Positions 40,537-51,015 of a DNA stretch of 64,000 nucleotides are shown piece by piece (position 1 is the stretch's first letter; the number at the start of each line of letters is the position of its first letter). The notes below the pieces were generated by a model. That model did no database searches and was not told the origin of the DNA. It saw only the letters and a list, made by a program, of their open reading frames with translations. Source of the stretch: Pelomonas aquatica (GTDB taxonomy: Bacteria > Pseudomonadota > Gammaproteobacteria > Burkholderiales > Burkholderiaceae_C). Location: positions 124,001-188,000 of the forward strand of contig NZ_JAPPUW010000007.1 of NCBI RefSeq assembly GCF_026712205.1, written 5' to 3'. The translations under genes and the position numbers were made by a program.

Positions 40537-41556
40537 ATGAGCACCATCAACCGCCAGATCGTCCTCGCCTCGCGCCCCAAGGGCGAGGTCACGCCCGACA
40601 ACTTCCGCCTCGTCGAGGCCGCGCTGGCGCCGCTGGCCGACGGCCAGGTACGCGTGCGCAACCACTTCCTCAGCCTCGACCCGTATATGCGCGGCCGCAT
40701 GAACGACAGCAAGAGCTATGCGGCCTCGCAGCCGCTGGACGAGGTCATGATCGGCGGCACCGTCGGCGAGGTCGTCGAATCGAGGAATGCCGGCTTCGCG
40801 GTCGGCGACAAGGTCGTCGGCATGGGCGGCTGGCAGGAATACCAGACCGTGGACGCCAGCCAGCGCGGCGTGCTGAACAAGGTCGACACCACCCACATCC
40901 CCCTCTCCGCCTACCTCGGCGCTGTCGGCATGCCCGGCGTCACCGCCTGGTACGGGCTGATGAAGATCATCAACCCCAAGGCCGGCGAAACCGTCGTGGT
41001 GAGCGCCGCCAGCGGCGCGGTCGGCTCCGTCGTCGGCCAGCTCGCCAAGGCACGCGGCTGCCGTGCGGTCGGCCTGGCCGGCGGCGCGGACAAGTGCCGC
41101 TACGTCGTCGAGGAGCTGGGCTTCGACGCCTGCATCGACTACAAGCAGCACGCCGACCTGAAGTCGCTGTCCGCCGCGCTGAAGGAGGCCTGCCCCAACG
41201 GCATCGACGGCTATTTCGAGAACGTCGGCGGCATGATCCTCGACGCGGTGCTGCTGCGCGCCAACGCCTTCAGCCGCATCGCCATGTGCGGCATGATCTC
41301 CGGCTACGACGGCCAGCCCATCCCCATGGCCGCGCCCCAGCTCATCCTCGTCAACCGCATGAAGGTCGAGGGCTTCATCGTGTCCGAGCACATGGAGGTC
41401 TGGCCCGAGGCGCTGAAGGAACTGGGCGGCCTGGTGGCCACCGGCAAGCTCAAGTTCCGCGAATCCGTCGCGTTGGGGCTGCCTGCCGCGCCCGAGGCCT
41501 TCATGGGCCTGCTCAAGGGCAGGAACTTCGGCAAGCAGCTCGTGAAGCTGATCTGA
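40537..41556 (+). CDS. NADP-dependent oxidoreductase (zinc-free MDR, CurA/YncB family)
   Basis: This 339-residue protein belongs to the leukotriene B4 12-hydroxydehydrogenase/CurA group of medium-chain reductases. It has FLSLDPYMRGRM near residue 50, GMPGVTAWYGLMKI and the NADP-binding VVVSAASGAVGSVVGQLAKARG, then YFENVGGMILD. The zinc ligands of alcohol dehydrogenases are absent. Such enzymes reduce the double bond of enones. It is the first of three overlapping genes (reductase, acetyltransferase, SDR). Confidence 0.92.
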   Translation: MSTINRQIVLASRPKGEVTPDNFRLVEAALAPLADGQVRVRNHFLSLDPYMRGRMNDSKSYAASQPLDEVMIGGTVGEVVESRNAGFAVGDKVVGMGGWQEYQTVDASQRGVLNKVDTTHIPLSAYLGAVGMPGVTAWYGLMKIINPKAGETVVVSAASGAVGSVVGQLAKARGCRAVGLAGGADKCRYVVEELGFDACIDYKQHADLKSLSAALKEACPNGIDGYFENVGGMILDAVLLRANAFSRIAMCGMISGYDGQPIPMAAPQLILVNRMKVEGFIVSEHMEVWPEALKELGGLVATGKLKFRESVALGLPAAPEAFMGLLKGRNFGKQLVKLI

Positions 41557-42011
41557 TGCGCTGGACCTGCGCGCCCTTCGCCGAGTTGAGCGCGCAGCAG
41601 CTGCACGATGCGCTGGCCCTGCGTTCCGAGGTCTTCGTCGTCGAGCAGAACTGCGTGTTCCTCGACATCGACGGCCTGGACCCGCAGGCCTGGCATCTGC
41701 TCGGCCACGGCGACGACGGCCGGCTCAATGCCTATGCCCGGCTGCTGCGGCCCGGACTGAAGGCGCCGGATGACGCCGTCATCGGCCGCGTCGTCACGTC
41801 GCCCGCCGCACGCGGCGGCGGCGGCGGCCGCGCGCTGATGCTTGAGGCCGTCGCGCAATGCGGGCGCCTGTGGCCCAGCCAGGCGATCACGCTGCATGCC
41901 CAGGCCCACCTGGAGCGCTTCTACGGCAGCTTCGGCTTCCTGCCCGTTGGCGAGCCCTATATGGAAGACGGCATCGCCCACATCGAGATGCACAAGGACA
42001 CAACCCCATGA
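41556..42011 (+). CDS. ElaA-type GNAT acetyltransferase
   Basis: This 151-residue protein matches ElaA: LHDALALRSEVFVVEQNCVFLDIDGLD near the N-terminus, GRVVTSPAARGGGGGRALMLEAV as the acetyl-CoA binding loop and HAQAHLERFYGSFGFLPVGEPYMEDGIAHIEM at the end. The substrate is unknown. The start shares a base with the preceding stop, and its own stop overlaps the SDR start. Confidence 0.9.
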   Translation: MRWTCAPFAELSAQQLHDALALRSEVFVVEQNCVFLDIDGLDPQAWHLLGHGDDGRLNAYARLLRPGLKAPDDAVIGRVVTSPAARGGGGGRALMLEAVAQCGRLWPSQAITLHAQAHLERFYGSFGFLPVGEPYMEDGIAHIEMHKDTTP

Positions 42012-42898
42012 CCCAGAGGAAAACCGCCGTCATCACCGGCGCCGGCTCCGGCTTCGGCCTCGAGACCGCGCGCATCGCCGCCCGCCGCGGCATGAACCTC
42101 GTCCTCGTCGACGTGCAGGCCGATGCGCTGGACAAGGCCGCCGCGGAGTTCAAGGACGTCGAGGTGCTGGCCCGCGTCGTCGACGTCGCCAAGGCCGATC
42201 AGATGCAGGCGCTGGCCGATGCGGTGCAGCAGCGCTTCGGCGCGCCGCACTTCGTCTTCAACAACGCCGGCGTCGGCTCCGGCGGCCTGGTCTGGGAGAA
42301 CGCCCTCAGCGACTGGGAATGGGTGCTGGGCGTCAACCTGATGGGCGTCGTGCACGGCGTGCGCCTGTTCACGCCGATGATGCTGGCCGCCGCCAAGGCC
42401 GACCCGAGCTACTCGGGCCACATCGTCAATACGGCGTCCATGGCCGGGCTGCTGGTGCCGCCTGTTTCCGGCGTCTACAACGTCAGCAAGGCCGCCGTGG
42501 TGGCTTTGACCGAGACGCTTCATCACGATCTCGCCCTGGTCACGAGCCAGGTCCACGCCTCGGTGCTCTGCCCCTTCTACGTGCCCACCGGCATCAGCCA
42601 GAGCCACCGCAACCGCCCCGGCGACATGCCGGGCAGCAAGCCGACCATCAGCCAGATCGTCTCCCAGGCCCAGACCGACAAGGCAGTGTCTTCCGGCAAG
42701 CTGACTGCGGCCGACGTCGCGGCCATGGTCTTCGACGCCATCGACCACAACAAGTTCTACATCTTCAGCCACCCCAAGGCCCTGGCCGGCCTGCAGACGC
42801 GCATGGAAGACGCGATGCTGCAGCGCAATCCGACCGACCCCTATGCCGCCCGGCCGGACATCGGCGAGGCGCTGCGCGACAAGCTGCGCGCCGGCTGA
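42008..42898 (+). CDS. Short-chain dehydrogenase/reductase
   Basis: This 296-residue classical SDR has the cofactor motif ITGAGSGFGLE, NNAG, the catalytic Ser in NTASMAG and YNVSK (Tyr/Lys pair). The C-terminal extension of about 50 residues (SSGKLTAADVAAMVFDAI on) is typical of SDRs acting on bulky lipophilic alcohols, but the substrate is unknown. It overlaps the elaA-type gene by four bases. Confidence 0.92.
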   Translation: MTQRKTAVITGAGSGFGLETARIAARRGMNLVLVDVQADALDKAAAEFKDVEVLARVVDVAKADQMQALADAVQQRFGAPHFVFNNAGVGSGGLVWENALSDWEWVLGVNLMGVVHGVRLFTPMMLAAAKADPSYSGHIVNTASMAGLLVPPVSGVYNVSKAAVVALTETLHHDLALVTSQVHASVLCPFYVPTGISQSHRNRPGDMPGSKPTISQIVSQAQTDKAVSSGKLTAADVAAMVFDAIDHNKFYIFSHPKALAGLQTRMEDAMLQRNPTDPYAARPDIGEALRDKLRAG

Positions 42899-42919
42899 GT
42901 CGCTAGGACAATCGGGGGC

Positions 42920-44179
42920 ATGTCGTCCCCCGATCCCATCGCCATCATCGGCGGCGGTCCCGCCGGCCTGATGGCGGCCGAGGTGCTGGCCGCGGCCGGC
43001 CATGCCGTCACCGTCTTCGATGCCAAGCCCACCGTCGGCCGAAAATTCCTGCTGGCCGGCAAGGGCGGCCTCAACCTGACCCACTCCGAGCCCTTCGAGC
43101 CCTTCCTCGGCCGCTTCGGCGCGCGCGCCGCGCAGATCGAGCCGCTGCTGCGCGGCTTCGAAGCCGACACATTGCGCGCCTGGGCCGCGGGCCTGGGCGT
43201 CGAGACCTTCGTCGGCACCTCGGGCCGCGTCTTCCCAAAGGACCTGAAGGCCGCGCCGCTGCTGCGCGCCTGGCTGCAGCGGCTGCGCGCGGCGGGCGTC
43301 AAGTTCGCGATGCGCCACCGCTGGACCGGCTGGGCCGCTGAGACGGGAGTAGGCGCGCTGCGCTTCGACACGCCCGCCGGCGAACGCCGGCTGCAGCCCC
43401 GCGCGACGCTGCTGGCGCTGGGCGGCGCCTCCTGGCCCCAGCTCGGCTCGGATGGCGCCTGGGCGCCCTGGCTGGCCGCGCGCGGCGTCGACATCGCGCC
43501 GCTGCGGCCGGCCAACTGCGGCTTCGACGTGGGCGCCACCGCGGCCCATGCCGACGGCCCGGGCTGGAGCGCACGCTTCGCCACCGAGTTCGCCGGCCAG
43601 CCCGTCAAGCCCGTGGCGCTGGAAGCCCAGGGCTTTGCCGGCCGCCCGGGCGAATTCGTCATCACGGCGACCGGCATCGAAGGCTCGCTGGTCTATGCCG
43701 CCAGCAGCGCGCTGCGCGAGCAGATCGCCCGCGACGGCCAAGCCATGCTGCATCTGGACCTGCTGCCCCAACTGAGTGCCGAGCGCGTGCTGGCCGAGGT
43801 CAGGCACCCGCGCGGCAGCCGCTCGCTGTCCTCGCACCTGAAGAGCCGCCTGCACCTGGGCCCGCTCAAGCTCGGCCTGCTGCACGAGCTGCTGACGCGC
43901 GAGCAGATGCTGGACCCGGCCCGGCTCGCCGCGGCCCTCAAGCACCTGCCGCTGGTGCTGCACGCGCCGCGCCCGGTGGCCGAGGCGATCAGCAGCGCGG
44001 GCGGCGTGCGCTTCGAGGCGCTGACCGACGGCCTGATGCTGCGCGCGCTGCCCGGCGTCTTCGTGGCCGGCGAGATGCTGGACTGGGAAGCCCCGACCGG
44101 CGGCTATCTGCTGACCGCCTGCTTCGCCAGCGGCCGGGCCGCGGGCCTGGGCCTGGCGGGCTGGCTGGCCACCCCCTGA
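42920..44179 (+). CDS. HI0933-like FAD-dependent oxidoreductase (TIGR03862 type)
   Basis: This 419-residue protein has the N-terminal dinucleotide motif IAIIGGGPAGLMAAEVL, GRKFLLAGKGGLNLTHSEPF, GRVFPKDLKAAPLLRAWL and the C-terminal GVFVAGEMLDWEAPTGGYLLTACFASGRAAG. These match the BaiN/HI0933 flavoprotein group. The reaction is not known for this subgroup. It is separated from the SDR by 21 bases. Confidence 0.9.
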   Translation: MSSPDPIAIIGGGPAGLMAAEVLAAAGHAVTVFDAKPTVGRKFLLAGKGGLNLTHSEPFEPFLGRFGARAAQIEPLLRGFEADTLRAWAAGLGVETFVGTSGRVFPKDLKAAPLLRAWLQRLRAAGVKFAMRHRWTGWAAETGVGALRFDTPAGERRLQPRATLLALGGASWPQLGSDGAWAPWLAARGVDIAPLRPANCGFDVGATAAHADGPGWSARFATEFAGQPVKPVALEAQGFAGRPGEFVITATGIEGSLVYAASSALREQIARDGQAMLHLDLLPQLSAERVLAEVRHPRGSRSLSSHLKSRLHLGPLKLGLLHELLTREQMLDPARLAAALKHLPLVLHAPRPVAEAISSAGGVRFEALTDGLMLRALPGVFVAGEMLDWEAPTGGYLLTACFASGRAAGLGLAGWLATP

Positions 44180-44389
44180 CCAAAGGAGGACTTCCCCCTG
44201 GTCCACCGAGTCACGCCGACGCCACCTCGGCTCCAGCCATTTGCGGCGCCCGTGAATCTCATCACCGGGCCCGCAAACGGAGCCCATCCCATGATCTCGT
44301 CACGCTTCCGGCCGGCCGCTGAGGCCCGCAAATCGCCGCCGGCTCCCTGGCAAAATCGCCGGCTTTTTGCTGCGTTGTCAGGCCCCGTT

Positions 44390-46726
<2,337 letters not shown>

Positions 46727-46795
46727 CCTTCGTCATTGCGGCACGGCGCTGACATGATCGCGCGCCGCACTGTCCAGATACCCCGGAGTCCCCGT

Positions 46796-49045
46796 TTGAA
46801 AGCCCCTGCCCTCGCGTCGCTGCTGCTGTGCCCTGCCCTCGTGCTGGCCCAGCAGGAAGTGGACCGCGCCCAGAACAACTCGCCCAGCCCCGGCAACCCG
46901 CAGCTCGAACGCGTATCGGTGACGCGCCAGCAGACCGACGCCGACCTGCGCCGCCGCGAGCCCGTGGCCAAGCAGCTCTACGGCCGCGAGGAGCTGGACA
47001 AGTACGGCGACACGCAGCTCTCCGACGTGCTCAAGCGGCTGCCCGGCATCAACGTCTCCGGCGGCCAGCTGCGCATGCGCGGCCTGGGCGGCGCCTACAC
47101 GCAGATCCTCGTCAACGGCGAGCCCGCGCCTCCGGGCTTCAGCCTCGACAACCTCAACCCGCAGCAGGTCGAGCGCGTGGAAGTGACCAAGGCCCCGACC
47201 GCCGACCAGAGCGCCCAGGCCATTGCCGGCACGCTGAACATCATCCTGAAGGACGCCCCGCGCGTCGTGCAGAAGGATCTGCGCCCGGGCCTGGCCTATG
47301 CGAACGAGAAGCCCGTCATCAACGGCGGCTTCACCTATGGCGATCGCGCCGTGGGCGGCCTGGGCTTCGTCATCCCGGTCTCGCTCTACCAGTGGCACTT
47401 CAGGAACGAGCTGGACGGCGAGCGCCTCACCAACGCCAACCCGACGATGCCCGGGCAGCTGCGCCAGCACGTCGGCAACGAGGGCCATGACCTCGCCTTC
47501 GGCCGCGGCTTCAACGTGTCGCCGCGCCTGAACTGGAAGATGGGCGACGACGAGACGCTGACGCTGCAGGGCTTCTTCGTCGACAACCGCTTCCACAACG
47601 AGGGCGCCAATACCGTCGCCAGGCTGCCGGACAGCGACCCGCTCTACACGCCGCGCACCATCGACGAGACCACGCGCAACCGCGGCACCTTCTCGGCTGA
47701 ACGCCTGAACCTGCAATACAACAACCGCTTCAGCGAGGACCGCCGCATCGAGCTGCGTGCCGGCGTGGGCTCGGGCGGCGCCGACTTCAACTTCGACTTC
47801 GAAGGCCGCAACGGCGCCACGCCCGTCTCGCGCACGACGACGGGCAAGAACCGCAACCACAACGCGACGCTGTCCGGCAAATACAGCCAGTACGCCGGCG
47901 AGGCCCACACCCTCACCACCGGCGCGGAGCTGGAGCGCAAGGTGCGCGACGAGAACCGCACGACCATCGAGAACGGGCAGCCGCTGCTGCCCGGCATCGA
48001 AGGCCAGCCCTTCGACGCGACGATCACGCGCAGCGCCGTCTTCGCGCAGGACGAGTGGGAGATCAACAAGCAGTGGTCGGCCTACTTCGGCCTGCGCCAC
48101 GAGCAGATCAAGACCGACAGCCGCGGCAGCGCGGACGCCGTCGGCAGCAGTGACTTCTCCAGCATGAGCCGGGTCACGACGCCGGTGCTGCACCTGAACT
48201 TCAAGCCCGACCCCAATGGAAAAGGAAGTGGCCGCGACCTCGTGCGCGCCAGCCTCACGCGCAGCTACAAGGCGCCGGACGTGCAGCAGCTCATCAACCG
48301 GCCGTCCATCAACACGACCGACCCGCTGACCCAGGGCAACACGCCGACCACGCCGGACCGCATCGGCAACCCCGCCCTGCAGCCCGAGCTGGCCACCGGC
48401 CTGGACATCGCCTACGAGAGCTATCTGCCGGCCGGCGGCCTGGTATCGGTGAGCCTCTTCCACCGCCGCATCACCAACCTGATCCGCACCGATCAGCCCC
48501 GGCTGATGACCGTGCCCTGGGCACCGACGCAGCGCTGGGTCATCACGCAGATCAACCTCAGCAAGGCGACGACCGAGGGCCTGGAGCTGGAGGTCAAGGG
48601 CCGCGCCGGCGAGCTCTTCCCGGGCCTGTTCGAGCCGACGACGGCGCTGAGCCTGCGTGCCTCGCTGAACCTCTACCGCTCCAGGGTCGGCGACATCCCC
48701 GGCCCCGACAACCGCCTGGAAGGCCAGCAGCCCTGGCAGTTCAACTTCGGCGCCGACTATCGGCTCAAGAGCCTGCCGGTCAACATGGGCTTCAGCGCCC
48801 AGATCGCGCCCAGGTTCGACGTGCGGCAAAGCGATCTGCAGAGCCAGCAGACGCTGGCCTCGCGCTCGCTGGACGCCTTCGCGGCGATGCAGCTCGGCAA
48901 GCAGGACAGCGTGCGCGTCAGCGTCAACGGCCTGTTCCAGCCCAGGCAGGGCACTCGCCTGAGCTTCACCAAGCTCGACGACTTCAGCCTCAACGAGCGC
49001 CAGCCCGTGGCCTGGTGGGCCGTGAATTGGGAACACAAGTTCTGA
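46796..49045 (+). CDS. TonB-dependent receptor (plug plus OMP_b-brl-like barrel)
   Basis: From the TTG at 46796 the protein has 749 residues and begins directly with a signal peptide (KAPALASLLLCPALVLAQ). GGAG lies seven bases before it; ATGs at 46736 and 46754 are less likely. The plug shows LYGREELDKYGDTQLSDVLK, RLPGINVSGGQLRMRGLGG and VEVTKAPTADQSAQAIAGTL. The barrel ends WWAVNWEHKF with a terminal Phe. The ligand is unknown. No iron regulator or transport gene is adjacent. Confidence 0.9.
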   Translation: MKAPALASLLLCPALVLAQQEVDRAQNNSPSPGNPQLERVSVTRQQTDADLRRREPVAKQLYGREELDKYGDTQLSDVLKRLPGINVSGGQLRMRGLGGAYTQILVNGEPAPPGFSLDNLNPQQVERVEVTKAPTADQSAQAIAGTLNIILKDAPRVVQKDLRPGLAYANEKPVINGGFTYGDRAVGGLGFVIPVSLYQWHFRNELDGERLTNANPTMPGQLRQHVGNEGHDLAFGRGFNVSPRLNWKMGDDETLTLQGFFVDNRFHNEGANTVARLPDSDPLYTPRTIDETTRNRGTFSAERLNLQYNNRFSEDRRIELRAGVGSGGADFNFDFEGRNGATPVSRTTTGKNRNHNATLSGKYSQYAGEAHTLTTGAELERKVRDENRTTIENGQPLLPGIEGQPFDATITRSAVFAQDEWEINKQWSAYFGLRHEQIKTDSRGSADAVGSSDFSSMSRVTTPVLHLNFKPDPNGKGSGRDLVRASLTRSYKAPDVQQLINRPSINTTDPLTQGNTPTTPDRIGNPALQPELATGLDIAYESYLPAGGLVSVSLFHRRITNLIRTDQPRLMTVPWAPTQRWVITQINLSKATTEGLELEVKGRAGELFPGLFEPTTALSLRASLNLYRSRVGDIPGPDNRLEGQQPWQFNFGADYRLKSLPVNMGFSAQIAPRFDVRQSDLQSQQTLASRSLDAFAAMQLGKQDSVRVSVNGLFQPRQGTRLSFTKLDDFSLNERQPVAWWAVNWEHKF

Positions 49046-49066
49046 ACCCGGCTATCTTCTGAGGCC

Positions 49067-50155
49067 ATGACCTCAGCTGCCCTCCAAGTCTTTGCCGGCC
49101 CGGCCGCCAGGGCCCGCCTGGCCGAGCGCGGCCTGCGCGCCGAGGACGTCGGCCTGATCCCCGCTGCGGCGGGCGGCCCCAAGGGGCTGATCCTCAACGG
49201 CCTGGACCGCCATGTCTTCGGCGACTGGCTGCCGCAGAGCCGCCAGACCGTCCACCTCGTCGGCGCCAGCATCGGCGCCTGGCGCATGGCCACGGCGGCG
49301 CTGGCCCACCGCGACGTCGCCGACGCGTTCAACGTGATGGCCGAGGCCTATGTGACGCAGCAGTACGACGTGCTGCCGGGCGAGAAGCGCCCGCGGCCCG
49401 AGGGCGTCAGCCGGCGCTTCGGCGAGATCCTCGGCGAGATCTTCCAGGGCCGCGAGGCCGAGGTGCTGGCGCATCCGCGACTGCGCCTGCACATCGTCGC
49501 GTCGCGTGGTCGCGCCGGGCTGCTCGCGCGCGAGGGCCGGCTGCGCACGCCGCTGGGCTACCTCGGTGCGTTCGCGGCCAATGCCATGTCGCGGCCGCTG
49601 CTGGGGCGCTTCCTGGAGCGCGTCGTGTTCTCGGACCCGCGCGACCGCCTGCCGCTCAAGCTCAACGACTTCACGAGCCGCGAGGTGCATCTGTCGCGCG
49701 CCAACCTGCGCGGCGCGCTGCTGGCGAGCTGCTCCATCCCGTTCTGGCTGCAGGCCCAGCACGACCTGCCCGGCGCGCCGCGCGGCGCCTACTGGGACGG
49801 CGGCATCACCGACTACCACCTGCACCTGGACTACCGCGCGCTGCAGGCCTCGGGCGCGCCGCTGGTGCTCTACCCACATTTCCAGCGCCAGGTCGTGCCC
49901 GGCTGGCTGGACAAGGCGCTCAAGCACCGCCATCGCTCGACGGCCTTCCTCGACAACGTCGTGCTGCTGTGCCCGTCGCCCGAGTGGATCGCAGGGCTGC
50001 CGGGCGCCAAGCTGCCCGACCGCAACGACTTCATGGCGCTGGAGGCCGACGAGCGCCGCCGCCGCTGGCGCGTGGCCGTGGCCGAGAGCCAGCGGCTGGC
50101 CGACGAGTTCGACGCCCTCGTGCGGCAGGGCCGGATCGAAGCGTTGCCGCTCTAG
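49067..50155 (+). CDS. Patatin-like acyl hydrolase, cytoplasmic
   Basis: This 362-residue protein has no signal peptide. A glycine-rich oxyanion segment (AAAGGPKGLILNGLDRHV), a nucleophile elbow GASIGAWRM (GxSxG with Ile as the variable residue) and an acid motif YWDGGITDYH support the patatin fold and catalytic dyad. It is more divergent than the lipoprotein patatin at 15906. The substrate is unknown. Confidence 0.82.
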   Translation: MTSAALQVFAGPAARARLAERGLRAEDVGLIPAAAGGPKGLILNGLDRHVFGDWLPQSRQTVHLVGASIGAWRMATAALAHRDVADAFNVMAEAYVTQQYDVLPGEKRPRPEGVSRRFGEILGEIFQGREAEVLAHPRLRLHIVASRGRAGLLAREGRLRTPLGYLGAFAANAMSRPLLGRFLERVVFSDPRDRLPLKLNDFTSREVHLSRANLRGALLASCSIPFWLQAQHDLPGAPRGAYWDGGITDYHLHLDYRALQASGAPLVLYPHFQRQVVPGWLDKALKHRHRSTAFLDNVVLLCPSPEWIAGLPGAKLPDRNDFMALEADERRRRWRVAVAESQRLADEFDALVRQGRIEALPL

Positions 50156-50256
50156 GCTCTATTCACGCTCTGTTGCAGCCAGCCATGTCAACCGGCGGCA
50201 TGCGACGCAACGTTACAGCGGCAACCGTCCCCTTGCCGGACGGAGGACTGCCGCCC

Positions 50257-50802
50257 ATGAAGCTCCGCCAACGCCCCATGCTCCGCTCCGCCGCCCTGGT
50301 CGCGCTCGGCTGCGCCCTGCTGACGGGCTGCGTCGTCGCGCCGGTTCATCGCCCACCCCCACCCGCCTACAGCCCACCGCCGGTGGCCTACACCGAGCCG
50401 GCACCGGCCTATCCGGCCTACCCCGCACAGGGCGGCTACTACGCCAACGTCCGCTACGGCACGGTCGCCGCGATCGAGCCACTGGGCGGCCAGGCGCGCA
50501 GTTCCGGCGCCGGCGCCATTGCGGGCGGCCTGATCGGCGGCGTCATCGGCCACGAGATCGGCCGCGACATGGGCGGCCCCCGCGGCGGCGGCGGCAAGGT
50601 GGGTGCGGTGATCGGTGCGCTGGGTGGCGCCGTCATCGGCGACCAGGTCGAGCGCGACGGCAACCGCGGCCCGTCCGGCTACCGGGTCTGGGTCCGCCTG
50701 GACGGCGGGGGCGACCAGAACCTGCAGCTCGCCAACCCGGGCGACCTGCGCGTCGGCGAACGGGTGCGTTTCGTCGACGGGCAACTGCAGCGGCTGCGCT
50801 GA
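50257..50802 (+). CDS. Glycine-zipper (SlyB/OsmB-like) lipoprotein
   Basis: This 181-residue lipoprotein has a lipobox ending LTGC (Cys20) and a Pro/Tyr-rich linker (about 25-60). A YGTVAAIEPLG strand is followed by the glycine-zipper region (SSGAGAIAGGLIGGVIGHEIG and VGAVIGALGGAVIGDQVE). A C-terminal beta segment follows (YRVWVRLDGGGDQNLQL). Such proteins sit in the outer membrane and respond to envelope stress. GGAGG precedes the chosen start by ten bases. Confidence 0.88.
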   Translation: MKLRQRPMLRSAALVALGCALLTGCVVAPVHRPPPPAYSPPPVAYTEPAPAYPAYPAQGGYYANVRYGTVAAIEPLGGQARSSGAGAIAGGLIGGVIGHEIGRDMGGPRGGGGKVGAVIGALGGAVIGDQVERDGNRGPSGYRVWVRLDGGGDQNLQLANPGDLRVGERVRFVDGQLQRLR

Positions 50803-50816
50803 CGGCGGCCGGCCGG

Positions 50817-50822
50817 TAGAAT
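50817..50822 (+). promoter_or_regulatory. -10 element of the thrS leader transcript
   Basis: TAGAAT lies 43 bases before the leader peptide start, in the gap after the lipoprotein gene. No good -35 hexamer is seen 16-18 bases upstream. Confidence 0.4.
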
Positions 50823-50865
50823 GCGGGCTCCCTCATCTCACAAGAGCGAGAAAGGCACCCTGGTT

Positions 50866-50907
50866 ATGACACCGCGAACTACGACCACCACCTTCACCGG
50901 TACCTAG
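50866..50907 (+). CDS. Threonine-rich leader peptide of thrS
   Basis: A 13-residue reading frame encodes MTPRTTTTTFTGT: eight threonines out of 13, five of them consecutive. It ends four bases before a segment able to form an antiterminator and 53 bases before an intrinsic terminator upstream of thrS. AAAGG stands 12-16 bases upstream of its ATG. This is the classical design of ribosome-mediated attenuation sensing charged tRNA-Thr. That it is translated is inferred. Confidence 0.8.
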   Translation: MTPRTTTTTFTGT

Positions 50908-50910
50908 TCG

Positions 50911-50970
50911 GCCGCGGCTCGTCACGCTCACCAGCACCTTCACGCCTTCGGGCAACGAACAAAGCGCGGC
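50911..50970 (+). promoter_or_regulatory. Proposed thrS antiterminator
   Basis: GCCGCG (50911-50916), right after the leader stop codon, can pair with CGCGGC (50965-50970), the 5' arm of the terminator. A ribosome stalled on the Thr codons would leave it free; a ribosome at the stop codon would cover it. Confidence 0.55.
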
Positions 50971-50988
50971 AAGTGGCCGCGCTTTTTT
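50961..50988 (+). terminator. thrS attenuator terminator
   Basis: GCGCGGC (50964-50970), loop AAGTG and GCCGCGC (50976-50982) form a 7-bp GC stem extended by three A/T pairs, followed by six T. The thrS start codon is 28 bases downstream. Confidence 0.85.
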
Positions 50989-51015
50989 GTTTCCGCCCCA
51001 GATGGAGCACCTTTC

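Noticed and set aside
44252-44389. Tex start at the ATG at 44252
   Set aside because: It adds 46 unconserved, Pro/Arg-rich residues; the TTG at 44390 gives the usual Tex N-terminus and length.
46736-46795. Start of the third TonB receptor at upstream ATGs
   Set aside because: They place about 14-20 extra residues before the signal peptide; the TTG at 46796 follows GGAG and begins the signal directly.
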